Source: Streptomyces genisteinicus (GTDB taxonomy: Bacteria > Actinomycetota > Actinomycetes > Streptomycetales > Streptomycetaceae). From it: a stretch of DNA of 64,000 nt. A program made the position numbers and the translations under genes. The stretch spans positions 3,015,501 through 3,079,500 of the forward strand of contig NZ_CP060825.1 of NCBI RefSeq assembly GCF_014489615.1. Reading direction: 5' to 3'. The notes below the pieces were generated by a model that was not told where the DNA came from, did no database searches, and worked only from the letters and a program-made list of their open reading frames with translations. The number at the start of each line of letters is the position of its first letter. Position 1 is the first letter of the stretch. Below are positions 47,305 to 56,626 of this stretch, one piece after another.

Positions 47305-48533
47305 CCGTGTCCACCCGTGTGGCCATCGACCCCTTCGGGGCCGACATCATCGCCGAGAGCGCCCGGCTGCGCGCCCAGGGACCGATCGTCCCCGTCGAGC
47401 TGCCCGGCGGCATACCGGCCTGGGCCCCGACCGGCTACGACACGCTGCGGAAGCTGATCCTGGACCCGCGGATCTCCAAGGACCCGCGCAAGCACTGGTC
47501 CCTCTTCCCCGTCGTCCCGGAGAACCCCGACTGGACGTGGATCCTCGGCTGGGTCGGCGTGCGGAACATGCTCTCCACCTACGGCGAGGACCACACCCGG
47601 CTGCGCCGGCTGGTCGCCCCCAGCTTCACCGCCCGGCGCACCGAGGCGATGCGGGCGCGGGTGGAGGCCATCACGGCGGAGCTGCTGGCGGACGTGGAGG
47701 CGGCCGGCGCGGACGGCGGCCCCGTGGACGTGAAGGCGCTGCTGGCGTACGAACTGCCGATGCGGATGATCTGCGAGCTGTTCGGCGTGCCGGACCACCT
47801 GACCGAGGGCACCGGCCGGCTGATCGCCGCCATCATGGACACCACGGACCCGAGCCCGGAGCACGGGGCGTTCGTGCAGGAGCAGATCGTCGCGGTCCTC
47901 GGCGGGCTGATCGCCCACAAGGCCGCGCACCCCGGCGACGACATGACCACCGAGCTGATCAGGGTCCGCGACGAGGGCGGCGACCGGCTCAGCGACGAGG
48001 AGCTGCTGTACACGCTGCTGCTCGTGATCGGCGCCGGTTTCGAGACGACGGTCAACCTCATCGGCAACGCGATCGTGGCGCTGCTCCAGCACCCGGAGCA
48101 GCTCGCCGCGGTGCGCGCGGGCACGCTCTCCTGGGACCAGGTGATCGACGAGGTCCTGCGCCTCCAGCCGTCGATCGCCTCGCTGCCGCTGCGCTTCGCC
48201 GTCACGGACGTCACCGTGGACGGCGTCACGATCCCGGCGGGCGACGCGGTGCTCACCACCTACGCGGCGGCGGGCACCGACCCCACCCACTACGGGGAGA
48301 CGGCCGAGGCCTTCGACGCCACCCGGGCCGCGGACGACCACATGGCGTTCGGAATCGGTGTGCACCGCTGCATCGGGGCGCCGCTCGCGCGGGTGGAGGC
48401 CGTCACGGCGCTGTCGGCCTTCTTCGACCGCTACCCGGACCCGGCGCTCGCGGCGAAGCCGGACGAGCTGAAGCAGGTGCCGTCGTTCATCGCGTACGGC
48501 TGGCAGGAGATCCCGGTGCTGCTGCGCGGCTGA
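47301..48533 (+). CDS. cvnF: Conservon cytochrome P450 CvnF (CYP154-like)
   Basis: This 410-residue P450 has standard motifs: I-helix GAGFETT, K-helix EVLR, and heme loop FGIGVHRCIGAPLAR with the Cys ligand. It overlaps cvnE by ATGA and ends the conservon operon. From memory, CYP154 members pair with CYP157 in such operons. The substrate is unknown. Confidence 0.9.
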   Translation: MTVSTRVAIDPFGADIIAESARLRAQGPIVPVELPGGIPAWAPTGYDTLRKLILDPRISKDPRKHWSLFPVVPENPDWTWILGWVGVRNMLSTYGEDHTRLRRLVAPSFTARRTEAMRARVEAITAELLADVEAAGADGGPVDVKALLAYELPMRMICELFGVPDHLTEGTGRLIAAIMDTTDPSPEHGAFVQEQIVAVLGGLIAHKAAHPGDDMTTELIRVRDEGGDRLSDEELLYTLLLVIGAGFETTVNLIGNAIVALLQHPEQLAAVRAGTLSWDQVIDEVLRLQPSIASLPLRFAVTDVTVDGVTIPAGDAVLTTYAAAGTDPTHYGETAEAFDATRAADDHMAFGIGVHRCIGAPLARVEAVTALSAFFDRYPDPALAAKPDELKQVPSFIAYGWQEIPVLLRG

Positions 48534-48604
48534 CGGGTGCCGCGTGGCGGGCGGGCGCGGGCCCCGGCCCGGGAGCCGGGTGCCACCGCCCGCCCGGCGC
48601 GGCG

Positions 48605-49105
48605 TCAGAAGCGGCTGGCGCGGGTGACCTCGCACTTGGTGTACTCGGAGCCGTCGCCGGAGCCGGTGTACGGGGTGGTGAGTTCGGCGGACGCGCTCCC
48701 GCCGCCGGCGACCGCGATGCCGCTCTTCATCGCCGTGGCCGGGACGGCCGTGGCGCCCGCGCCGCCGGTGAACTTCATGGTGACGGTGTAGTCGTAGTCC
48801 ATCGCGTCGCTGTTGTTCACGGTGATCCGGGCGACGAGGTTCCTGGTCGCCGGGTCGTACGTGCACTCGTCGATGGTCACGTCGCGGGCGGCCTTGTCGC
48901 CGCCGGAGCCGCCGCCGGGCAGCGATCCGCCGGAGGAGCCGCCCGAGGTGCCGTCGCTGTCGCCGTGGCTGCCGCCCGAGGTGCTGGAACTGCTGGAGCT
49001 GCTGCTGTTGTTGTCGCAGCCTCCGCCGCCCGAGCCGCGGGCGCCGGTCAGGGCGACGAGCGCGATGCCGAAGACAGCGATCGCGCGGACATGACGAATC
49101 TTCAC
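48605..49105 (-). CDS. Secreted Gly/Ser-rich protein
   Basis: This 166-residue protein has an N-terminal signal (HVRAIAVFGIALVALTG). A flexible Gly/Ser/Asp stretch (about residues 25-70) contains a run of nine Ser. The beta-rich C-terminal domain of about 90 residues (TYDPATRNLVARITVNNSD) resembles FxLYD-type or immunoglobulin-like extracellular domains and has two Cys. The GTG start lies next to a GGGGG site inside a hairpin (see 49107-49124). It is convergent with the conservon. Function unknown. Confidence 0.75.
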   Translation of the reverse strand: MKIRHVRAIAVFGIALVALTGARGSGGGGCDNNSSSSSSSSTSGGSHGDSDGTSGGSSGGSLPGGGSGGDKAARDVTIDECTYDPATRNLVARITVNNSDAMDYDYTVTMKFTGGAGATAVPATAMKSGIAVAGGGSASAELTTPYTGSGDGSEYTKCEVTRASRF

Positions 49106-49106
49106 G

Positions 49107-49124
49107 TTTCAACCCCCGTTGAAA
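49107..49124 (-). promoter_or_regulatory. Hairpin enclosing the ribosome binding site of the secreted protein
   Basis: TTTCAAC-CCCC-GTTGAAA: 7-bp perfect arms. On the coding strand the loop and upper stem contain GGGGG, the probable Shine-Dalgarno sequence, ending 2 nt before the GTG. The hairpin could hide or present the site, or be a protein-binding palindrome. Confidence 0.45.
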
Positions 49125-49208
49125 GTGGTAGGTAAAGGGGCTCGTTTGACGAGCGCACGTCACCCTAGCAGCGCCCGCCGACGCCGCGGCCCGGTGATCA
49201 CCTGCCGG

Positions 49209-49889
49209 TCACCACTCGTCCCGCCTGGGCGGAGCGGGCAGGGTCGGCGGCCCGTCGGGCCCGTAGCGGTCGTCGCCGTAGCGGTCGCCGTGGCGGTCGT
49301 CCGGGGCTCCCTCGTCACCACGACGCCCCTGGCCGCCGTGCGGTTGCACCTCGTCGTCGGGGCTCAGCTGGTACGGGCTCTGCCGGTACGGGACCGGGCC
49401 GGTGGGGTCCGGCCCGTACGGCCCCCAGTCGTCCGCCGCGGCCGGCTCCTGCTCCTGCGGCCGGCCCGCCCGGTGGCGGGGACGGCCGCTCATGACCGCC
49501 GAGGCGAGCAGCAGCAGCACCCCGCCGCCCGCGGCCATCGCGACGCCGTCGCCCAGCCCGGTCCCGTCGGCGCTGATGGCGAGGCTTCCCGCGGCCTGCC
49601 CCTGACGGACCATCCACAGCACGGTGAACCCCAGCACGATCAGCCCCGCGAGGGCGACCAGCAGGCGTGACCGCAGCACCACGCCGAGCAGCGCGATCAG
49701 CGCGCCGAAGGCGAGCGGGAGCAGCACCGACGCCGCGATCCCCGGCTCGGCCGCCGTGATGCCGTTGAAGAGGTCCTGGACGCGGTAGTCCTGCCCGGGG
49801 CGGCCGTCGTACCAGTCACGGAAGGGGCTCCATACGGCGGCCGCCGCTCCTGCGAGGGCGAGAACGGAACCGATGACGTTGCGGACCAT
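49209..49889 (-). CDS. Four-helix membrane protein with polar C-terminal tail
   Basis: This 226-residue protein has an N-terminal helix (VIGSVLALAGAAAAVWSPF), a short extracytoplasmic loop with FRDWYDGRPGQDYRVQDLF, then three more helices to about residue 130. A disordered Pro/Asp/Arg/Gly tail rich in Tyr-Gly motifs ends it. GGAGG lies 6 nt before the ATG. It is on the same strand as afsK, downstream by 129 bp, and could share its transcript. Function not known. Confidence 0.78.
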   Translation of the reverse strand: MVRNVIGSVLALAGAAAAVWSPFRDWYDGRPGQDYRVQDLFNGITAAEPGIAASVLLPLAFGALIALLGVVLRSRLLVALAGLIVLGFTVLWMVRQGQAAGSLAISADGTGLGDGVAMAAGGGVLLLLASAVMSGRPRHRAGRPQEQEPAAADDWGPYGPDPTGPVPYRQSPYQLSPDDEVQPHGGQGRRGDEGAPDDRHGDRYGDDRYGPDGPPTLPAPPRRDEW

Positions 49890-50018
49890 GGCCCGCCTCC
49901 TCCGTCGAGTCAGCGGTGCCGGCCGGGGCCCGCTCCGGTTCCCCGGGCTCCCGGTGCCGGCGCTGTGCCCGCCCCGGGTACCCCGCCGGGCGGCCGCCAT
50001 GCCCGCCCGGCGCACCGC

Positions 50019-52364
50019 TCAGCGGGCCCCGCGGCCCGTCGCCGTGCCCTTGACCGCGTCGAGCGCGTAGACGCAGCGGTCCTTGCTGCACGCGTACACG
50101 ACGCCGCCCCGCACCACCGGCGACCCGGTGATCTCGCCGCCCGTGGCGAGCTTCCAGCGGAGCTGGCCGCCGCTCGCGTCGAGGGTGTACAGCACGTGGT
50201 CGGCGGAGCCGAAGTGGACCCGGCCGTCGGCGACCACGGGCGTCCCGACCACCTCGCCGCCGGCCGCGAAGCGCCACATGGGCGTGCCGGTCACGGCGTC
50301 GAGCGTGTACAGGGCGCTGCCGCTGCCGACGTGCACGTTGCCCCCGGCCACCAGGACGGGCTCGGCCGACTGCCGGGACTCGGTGGCGATGCGCCAGCGG
50401 TCCTTGCCGGTGGTGGCGTCGACGGCGTACACGGTGCCGAGGTAGTCGGCGAGGTAGACGCCGCCGCCCGCGACCGCGGGTCCCGGCGCGAAGGCGGGCG
50501 GCGACAGGAACACCGCGGGTGCCTCGAAGTGCCAGCGCACCCGGCCGGAGACGACGTCGAAGGCGATGACCCGGGTGCCCGCCGCGACGTAGACGTGCCC
50601 GTCGGGCGCCGACGTGACGCGCACCGGCACACTGCCGCAGGACGCGGCGTCGCCGATCGGGTACGACCAGCGTTCGACGCCGGTCCTGGCCTCCAGGGCG
50701 CGCAGCCGCGCGTCCTTCCAGACGTAGACCGTGTCGCCGGAGATCGCCGGGCCGGCCTCGGCGGTCTCGAAGTCCGTCTGCGCCCCGGTCAGCTCCCACA
50801 GCTTCTCGCCGTTGGACGCCTCCCACGCCTGGACGCCGCCGCCGCGGGTGCCGGTGAGCACCGTGCCCCGGTCGGCCTTCAGCGAGTACACCCAGGCGTC
50901 GGTGCCCAGCCGCCACCGCTCGGCCCCGGTCAGGGCGTCCAGCGCGTAGAGCGTCGGCCCGTCGGAGCCGTGGATGCGGCCGTCGGCCACGGCCATCGAC
51001 CAGGCCACGTCGCGGGTCTTGAACTGGCGCCGCCCTGTCCCCACGTCGAGCGCGTGGACCTCGAAGGAGGTGACGTAGAGCAGATCGCCGTCGACGGCCG
51101 GGGTGCCCCAGACGTCGTTGGACATCCGGAACCGCCAGGGCCGCCAGTGGGCCGGGGCGGGATCCTGCTGCGGCACGGGCAGCGGGGCCGGCGCGGCGGC
51201 CGTCCCCGCCTCCGGGGCGATCACCCCGGCGGGCGGGCGGATCCAGCCGGTGGCCGGCCCGGCGTCCGGTACGCGCCCGGTCCCGGCCACCCGGGGGCCG
51301 GGGCCGACCGCGACGCCCGCGCCGGCGAGGCGGACCGGGCCGCCGCCGGCCGCGGACGGCGGGGCGTGACCGCCCCTGGGGTCGCCGGAGGACCAGGAGG
51401 GCCTCCGGTCGGGCACCGGGGGCGCCGGGGGGCGGGGAGCGGGCGGCTGGACGGCCGGGGGCGCGGTGCGTCCGCCGCCTCGGCGGGCCTCGATCATGGC
51501 GGTGGCCTGGCCCGGCAGCCACGCGGAGGCGGTGCCGCTGTCGTCCTGGCCGGACGAGAACAGATGGGGGGCGAGCTGCGCCTGGAGGTCCGCGGGCGAC
51601 GGCCGCAGACCGGCCTCCATCTGCATGCAGTGCTCGATCAGCGGCCGCAGCTCCTCGGGCAGCCCCTCCAGGTCGGGCCCCTCGCGCAGCAGCATGAAGA
51701 CGGTCTCCACCGGGTTGGCGCCGTGGAACGGGGCGTGCCCCGTGGCCGCGAAGACCAGGGTGGAGCCGAGCGAGAAGATGTCGCTGGCCCCGGTGACGCT
51801 GCGGGAGTCGCGCGCCTGCTCGGGGGACATGTAGGCGGGGGTGCCGACGGCGACGTTGGTCATCGTCAGCCGGGTGTTGGAGACCCCCGACGCGATGCCG
51901 AAGTCGATCACCCGGGGGCCGTCCTCGACCACCAGCACGTTCGACGGCTTGAGGTCGCGGTGGACCAGGCCCGCCCCGTGGATGGACTGGAGCGCCTCGG
52001 CGATGCCGGCCGCCAGCCAGCGCACGGCCTGCGCGGGCAGCGGCCCGCACTCGTTGACGATCTCCTCCAGCGACGGCGCCGGCACGTAGGCGGTGGCGAG
52101 CCAGGGCACCGCGGCCCGCGGGTCGGCGTCGACGACGGCAGCCGTGTAGAAGCCGCTGACCGCACGGGCGGCCTCGACCTCGCGGGTGAACCGGACGCGG
52201 AACAGCTGGTCCTCGGCGAGCTCCGTGCGCACCGTCTTGATCGCGACCCGCCGGCCGGACGCCGACCGTGCGAGATAGACCAGTCCCATGCCGCCGGCAC
52301 CGAGCCTGCCCAGCACCTCGAACGGACCGATCCGTCTCGGGTCGTGCTGCGTCAGCTGCTCCAT
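50019..52364 (-). CDS. afsK: AfsK, serine/threonine protein kinase with PQQ-like beta-propeller
   Basis: This 781-residue protein (known AfsK is about 799) has an N-terminal Hanks-type kinase: [16 protein letters not shown] (Gly loop), AIKTVR (Lys), [11 protein letters not shown] (catalytic loop), DFGIAS (DFG), and [14 protein letters not shown] Pro-rich linker (about residues 285-400) follows. The C-terminal half has about eight PQQ-type blades ([26 protein letters not shown], and others). AfsK phosphorylates AfsR and also controls hyphal branching. ATG 52364 follows GGAGGTGG. Confidence 0.9.
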   Translation of the reverse strand: MEQLTQHDPRRIGPFEVLGRLGAGGMGLVYLARSASGRRVAIKTVRTELAEDQLFRVRFTREVEAARAVSGFYTAAVVDADPRAAVPWLATAYVPAPSLEEIVNECGPLPAQAVRWLAAGIAEALQSIHGAGLVHRDLKPSNVLVVEDGPRVIDFGIASGVSNTRLTMTNVAVGTPAYMSPEQARDSRSVTGASDIFSLGSTLVFAATGHAPFHGANPVETVFMLLREGPDLEGLPEELRPLIEHCMQMEAGLRPSPADLQAQLAPHLFSSGQDDSGTASAWLPGQATAMIEARRGGGRTAPPAVQPPAPRPPAPPVPDRRPSWSSGDPRGGHAPPSAAGGGPVRLAGAGVAVGPGPRVAGTGRVPDAGPATGWIRPPAGVIAPEAGTAAAPAPLPVPQQDPAPAHWRPWRFRMSNDVWGTPAVDGDLLYVTSFEVHALDVGTGRRQFKTRDVAWSMAVADGRIHGSDGPTLYALDALTGAERWRLGTDAWVYSLKADRGTVLTGTRGGGVQAWEASNGEKLWELTGAQTDFETAEAGPAISGDTVYVWKDARLRALEARTGVERWSYPIGDAASCGSVPVRVTSAPDGHVYVAAGTRVIAFDVVSGRVRWHFEAPAVFLSPPAFAPGPAVAGGGVYLADYLGTVYAVDATTGKDRWRIATESRQSAEPVLVAGGNVHVGSGSALYTLDAVTGTPMWRFAAGGEVVGTPVVADGRVHFGSADHVLYTLDASGGQLRWKLATGGEITGSPVVRGGVVYACSKDRCVYALDAVKGTATGRGAR

Positions 52365-52546
52365 ACTTGCGTGCCACCTCCCCGTACGGGCCCTCGTGTC
52401 ATGGAGCCCGTCTCTTGCCGCCCCGTGCAGGGTCTCACCATCGAGCCCTCTGCGGTGAGCACCCTGATTCTTCCTGTCCGGAGCGGCGGTTGCGAACCCG
52501 GGGGCGGATCGGGGTGTCTCACCTCGTACCGGACACGGCTGTGAGG

Positions 52547-53569
52547 TCAGGAGCCGCCGCGCTCCGCCTCGTCCGGGGCGCCGGCGCGCCCGGCCTCGTC
52601 CGGGGCGCGCACCGGTCCCGGGGAGTCGTGCGGCCAGGGCTTCCCGTCCCCCTCGTCGCGGTCCTCCCCGCCGCGGTCCTCCCCCTCGGGGCCGTCCCCG
52701 CCGCGGCCTTCCCCGCCGCGGTCCGGGCCGCCGTCCTCCGCGCCGCGGGCCGCGCCCGGCGCGGTGTCGCCGGCGGGCTCCGCGAGCACCGCGAACGCGG
52801 CGCCCTGGTCGTCGGTGAGCTCCGCGATGCGCCCGTAGGGGATGTCGTACGGCGCGGTGCGCACCCGTCCGCCCAGCTCCGCCGCCTTCCGGGCGGTCTC
52901 GTCGCAGTCCTCGACGCAGAAGTAGACGAGGAAGTGACCGGGCATCTCGGCGGGCAGGGAGTCGTCGATGACACTGCGGCCGCCCACGGCCGTGCTCTCC
53001 CCCGGCTCGGCGCCCTCGGGCGACCACATGCGGAAGTCCTCGGAGGTGATGCCGGGCAGGTCGGTCCCCTGGTAGCCGAAGACCCCCTCGTAGAAGGCGT
53101 CGGCGCGCTCCTTGTCCCGGGTGTACACCTCGGTCCAGCAGTAGGAGCCGGGCTCGCCGTGCTTCTCGAAGCCCGCCCGCTCGCCCGCCTGCCAGAGCCC
53201 GAAGACCGCGCCGGTGGGGTCGGCGGCGACCGCGTACGCCCCTTCGGGGCCGACCGGCAGCGGGGCGTTGATCACCTGGCCGCCGCCCTCGGCGATCCGC
53301 CGCGCGAGCGCGGGTGCGTCCGGGGTGGCGAGGTAGACGCTCCACACGGTGGGCATGCGCCCGTCGCTCTTCGGCGTGAGGGCCGCGACCAGCCGGCCGC
53401 CGCTGTACGCGTCGGCGGAGCGGCCGCGGGTGCGGCCGCCGGGGAGCCGCTCGCCGCCGCGGTCGGTGAACGTCCATCCGAAGAGCTCCGAGTAGAAGCG
53501 CTTGCCCGCTTCCACATCAGGGAGCGCCGCGTCCACCCAGCACGGCGTTCCCTGTACGAATTCGGCCAT
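52547..53569 (-). CDS. VOC-family (glyoxalase-like) protein, two domains
   Basis: This 340-residue protein has two glyoxalase/bleomycin-resistance modules. The first is at residues about 5-120 ([20 protein letters not shown]) and the second at about 135-250 ([20 protein letters not shown]). A long Gly/Asp/Glu-rich tail of about 75 residues follows. VOC proteins are metal-dependent isomerases, dioxygenases or binding proteins; the role here is unknown. ATG 53569 follows GGAAGGCGGGG. The acidic tail is unusual for the family. Confidence 0.85.
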   Translation of the reverse strand: MAEFVQGTPCWVDAALPDVEAGKRFYSELFGWTFTDRGGERLPGGRTRGRSADAYSGGRLVAALTPKSDGRMPTVWSVYLATPDAPALARRIAEGGGQVINAPLPVGPEGAYAVAADPTGAVFGLWQAGERAGFEKHGEPGSYCWTEVYTRDKERADAFYEGVFGYQGTDLPGITSEDFRMWSPEGAEPGESTAVGGRSVIDDSLPAEMPGHFLVYFCVEDCDETARKAAELGGRVRTAPYDIPYGRIAELTDDQGAAFAVLAEPAGDTAPGAARGAEDGGPDRGGEGRGGDGPEGEDRGGEDRDEGDGKPWPHDSPGPVRAPDEAGRAGAPDEAERGGS

Positions 53570-53713
53570 CGACGCCCCGCCTTCCATGTGGTGCCCGTCA
53601 CACTCAAGCTAACGGCGGTGCGGGCCGGGCGCACGGAATCCACTCGCACACATGTCCGATGTGACACTTTTCCCGCGCTTTGACCACCACGCGCAAGGGT
53701 GCGTCACACCCCG

Positions 53714-53735
53714 TTGTCCACCAAAGTTGTCCACA
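53714..53735 (+). promoter_or_regulatory. Pair of DnaA-box-like sequences
   Basis: TTGTCCACC (53714) and TTGTCCACA (53727; perfect to the streptomycete DnaA-box consensus) are in the same orientation, 13 nt apart, in the AT-richer region before the TetR gene. Chance cannot be excluded. Confidence 0.35.
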
Positions 53736-53826
53736 GGCTGTTGATAACACTATTGACGGGATGCCTGGTCACCCCATTTGCACTCGGCCGAATCGCGCGC
53801 AGATCACCCGTCGGTAAGCTGACGGC

Positions 53827-54474
53827 ATGACAGGACAAGTGCGCACCGTTGACGGCCGCGTGGCCGGTCGACGCGGTCAGGCGACGCGGCAGAAGCTGCT
53901 CGACTGCCTCAGCGAAATGCTCAGCTCCTCGCCCTACCGGGACGTCAAGGTCATCGACGTCGCCCGGAAAGCGGGCACTTCGCCCGCGACGTTCTACCAG
54001 TACTTCCCCGACGTCGAAGGGGCCGTCCTCGAGATCGCCGAGGAAATGGCCAAGGACGGCGCCTCGTTGACGAGCCTGGTCTCCGGGCGCTCCTGGGTGG
54101 GCAAGGCCGGATGGCAGAGCTCCGAGGAACTCGTCGACGGATTCCTGGACTTCTGGCGGCGCAACGACGCGATCCTGCGGGTCGTCGACCTCGGCGCGGC
54201 GGAAGGCGACAAGCGGTTCAACAAGATCCGCATGAAGATCCTCAACTCGGTCACCCACTCCCTCACCGAAGCCGTCCAGGAACTCCAGGCCAAGGGCAGG
54301 GTCGACAAGGACGTGAACCCGGCCGCGATGGCCGGCTCCCTGGTGGTCATGCTCGCCGGGGTCGCCTCGCACCAGAAGGGTTTCACCACCTGGGGCGTGA
54401 AGCAGGGCGAACTCAAGCCCAATCTCGCGCTCCTGGTCCACCTCGGCATCACCGGCAAGAAGCCGGTGAAGTAA
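53827..54474 (+). CDS. TetR-family transcriptional regulator
   Basis: This 215-residue regulator has its helix-turn-helix at about residues 20-65 (YRDVKVIDVARKAGTSPATFYQYFPD) and a C-terminal domain to about 205. It is on the other side of the afsK region from the antibiotic regulators and divergent from the VOC gene. The start is ATG 53827 with a weak ribosome binding site. It is followed by a strong terminator. The ligand is unknown. Confidence 0.88.
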   Translation: MTGQVRTVDGRVAGRRGQATRQKLLDCLSEMLSSSPYRDVKVIDVARKAGTSPATFYQYFPDVEGAVLEIAEEMAKDGASLTSLVSGRSWVGKAGWQSSEELVDGFLDFWRRNDAILRVVDLGAAEGDKRFNKIRMKILNSVTHSLTEAVQELQAKGRVDKDVNPAAMAGSLVVMLAGVASHQKGFTTWGVKQGELKPNLALLVHLGITGKKPVK

Positions 54475-54518
54475 CCCGCGCCCCGCGGCGCCCGCCGCGC
54501 CCGACCCCACGTCCTGTC

Positions 54519-54560
54519 ACGAAGACGGCGGCCACCCGAGCGGTGGCCGCCGTTCTTCGT
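54519..54560 (+). terminator. Terminator after the TetR gene
   Basis: ACGAAGACGGCGGCCACC, loop CGAGC, GGTGGCCGCCGTTCTTCGT: a stem of about 18 bp with one internal mismatch/bulge, 44 nt after the stop. Confidence 0.8.
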
Positions 54561-54617
54561 CCCGGTCCCCGTGCCCGCTCCCGCGCCGCGGCCGCGGCCG
54601 CGCGGTTGAATGGCCCC

Positions 54618-55313
54618 ATGAGCGACGACGACGGCGCACAGCGGGAGTTCGACGCGCTGCTGCGCACCCAGCGGGTGTGGGACCTGCCGCGACTGCCCGG
54701 ATTCGACCCGGACGCGGCGCCCGCGGACCCGCTCCCCCTCTTCCACCGCTGGTTCGCCGACGCGGTGGCGGCAGGACAGCCCGAGCCGCACACGGCGACG
54801 CTCGCCACCGCGGACGGCACGGGCCGCCCCGATGCCCGCACCCTGATGCTGCACGGCGCGGACGCACGCGGCTGGCACTTCGCCTCGCACGCCACCAGCG
54901 CCAAGGGCCGGCAGCTCGCGGAACGGCCGTACGCGGCGCTGCACTTCTACTGGCCGGCCCTGGCCCGCCAGGTCCGGCTGCGGGGCACGGTCCGCGCCGG
55001 TTCGTCCGCCGAGGGGCAGGCCGACCTCCACGCGCGCTCCACGGGCGCGCTCGCCGCGGCCCTGACCGGCCGGCAGAGCGAGGTCCTGCGGTCCCGGTCG
55101 GACCTGGACGACGCCTCGCGGGCGGCCTGGGACCGCGCCGCGGCCGAGCCCGGTGCCCCCGTGCCCGGCTGGACGCTGTACGTACTGCGGCCCGACGAGG
55201 CCGAGTTCTTCCAGGGCGACGAACGGCGCAGGCACGTGCGGCTGCGGTACCGGAGGCCCGGCGGGGACGCGGAGGGCGCCGGGGGCTGGCTGAAGGAGCT
55301 GCTGTGGCCGTGA
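54618..55313 (+). CDS. Pyridoxamine 5'-phosphate oxidase-family protein (PdxH-like)
   Basis: This 231-residue FMN enzyme of the PNPOx fold matches PdxH in size and motifs: DPLPLFHRWFADAVAAGQPEP, TADGTGRPDARTLMLHGADA, then HATSAKGRQLAERP and a C-terminal FFQGDERRRHVRLRYRR. PdxH makes pyridoxal phosphate from its reduced or aminated forms. The family also includes PhzG-like enzymes, so pdxH is likely but not sure. The ATG at 54618 has no clear ribosome binding site. Cytoplasmic. Confidence 0.82.
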   Translation: MSDDDGAQREFDALLRTQRVWDLPRLPGFDPDAAPADPLPLFHRWFADAVAAGQPEPHTATLATADGTGRPDARTLMLHGADARGWHFASHATSAKGRQLAERPYAALHFYWPALARQVRLRGTVRAGSSAEGQADLHARSTGALAAALTGRQSEVLRSRSDLDDASRAAWDRAAAEPGAPVPGWTLYVLRPDEAEFFQGDERRRHVRLRYRRPGGDAEGAGGWLKELLWP

Positions 55314-55408
55314 GACCGGCGCGCGTTGCGGGGGCGTGACCGATTCGCAACCGAACTCGGTCTTGACCGATACCCATCAAGAAAACGGAAGTTTTACGCT
55401 CTCGGTCC

Positions 55409-56584
55409 ATGGCCGGAGAAATGGGCAGGACCAAGGGCATCGACCGTACGGACGACCGGCCCGTCTACGTCATCGGCGGCGGACCCGGCGGACTCGCCAC
55501 GGCCGCCGCGCTGCGGGGGCACGGGATACGCGCCGTGGTGCTGGAGAAGTCCGGTGCCGTGGGGGCCTCCTGGCGCGGTCACTACGACCGGCTCCGCCTG
55601 CACACCACGCGCTCCCTGTCGGCGCTCCCCGGTCTCGCGATGCCCCGGTCCTTCGGCCGGTGGCCCGCCCGCGACGACATGGTCCGGTACCTGGAGAAGT
55701 ACGCCGAGCACCACGAACTGGAGATCGTCACCGGCGTGGAGGTCTCCCGCGTCGAGCGCGGGGCACGGGACACGGAGTGGCTGCTGCGCGCCAGCGGCGG
55801 GCGGGAGATGACCGGTCGCGCCGTCGTGGTGGCCACCGGCCACAACCACACCCCGCACCTGCCCGGGTGGCCCGGCCTGGAGGGCTACGAGGGCACGCTG
55901 CTGCACGCCCGGGACTACCGCGACGCCACGCCCTTCGCGGGCCGGGACGTCCTCGTCGTCGGCGCGGGCAACACCGGCGCGGAGATCGCCGTCGACCTTG
56001 CCGAGGGCGGCGCGGCGCGGGTGCGGCTCGCCGTCCGGACCGTCCCGCACATCGTGCGCCGCTCCACCGCGGGGTGGCCCGCCCAGCGCACCGGCATCCT
56101 GGTGCGCCGCCTGCCGGTGCGCCTGGTCGACCGGGCCGGCGCACTGCTCTCCAGGGTCGCCGTCCCCGACCTGGCGGACAAGGGCCTGCCCCGTCCCGGC
56201 ACCGGCCTCTACTCGCGGGTCGCCGAAGGCGCCATCCCCGTCCAGGACATGGGCCTCATCGACGCGGTCCGGCGCGGCCGGGTCGAGATCACCGCCGCTG
56301 TCACGGCCCTCGACAGCGGCAAGGTGGAACTGGCCGACGGCACCCTGATCGCCCCTCAGGCCGTGATCGCCGCGACCGGCTACCGCCGCGGGCTGGAGGG
56401 ACTGGTGGGCCACCTCGGCGTGCTGGACGCCGACGGCGCTCCCCGCGTCCGCGGCGCCCGCTGCGCGCCCGACGCGCCGGGGCTCTACTTCACCGGGTAC
56501 ACCAACCCGATCAGCGGGATGCTGCGGGAACTCTCGCTGGACGCGGGCCGTATCGCCCGCGCCGTCGCCCGCGCGCACCGGTAG
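55409..56584 (+). CDS. FAD-dependent monooxygenase-like flavoprotein (CzcO/Trk-type)
   Basis: This 391-residue flavoprotein has an FAD Rossmann motif GGGPGGLATAAAL at about residues 23-35, a conserved SWRGHYDRLRLHTTRSLS segment, and a second, NAD(P)-binding motif GAGNTGAEIAVDL at about 188-200. ATGYRRG near residue 335 is the family ATG motif. Such proteins oxidise hydroxylated or amine substrates; the substrate is unknown. The start is ATG 55409 or ATG 55421. Upstream is a promoter-like AT-rich stretch with TTGACC. Confidence 0.83.
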   Translation: MAGEMGRTKGIDRTDDRPVYVIGGGPGGLATAAALRGHGIRAVVLEKSGAVGASWRGHYDRLRLHTTRSLSALPGLAMPRSFGRWPARDDMVRYLEKYAEHHELEIVTGVEVSRVERGARDTEWLLRASGGREMTGRAVVVATGHNHTPHLPGWPGLEGYEGTLLHARDYRDATPFAGRDVLVVGAGNTGAEIAVDLAEGGAARVRLAVRTVPHIVRRSTAGWPAQRTGILVRRLPVRLVDRAGALLSRVAVPDLADKGLPRPGTGLYSRVAEGAIPVQDMGLIDAVRRGRVEITAAVTALDSGKVELADGTLIAPQAVIAATGYRRGLEGLVGHLGVLDADGAPRVRGARCAPDAPGLYFTGYTNPISGMLRELSLDAGRIARAVARAHR

Positions 56585-56626
56585 CGCCCGGTCCGGAAGC
56601 CGCCGGAACGCCCGGCCCCGGCGCCC

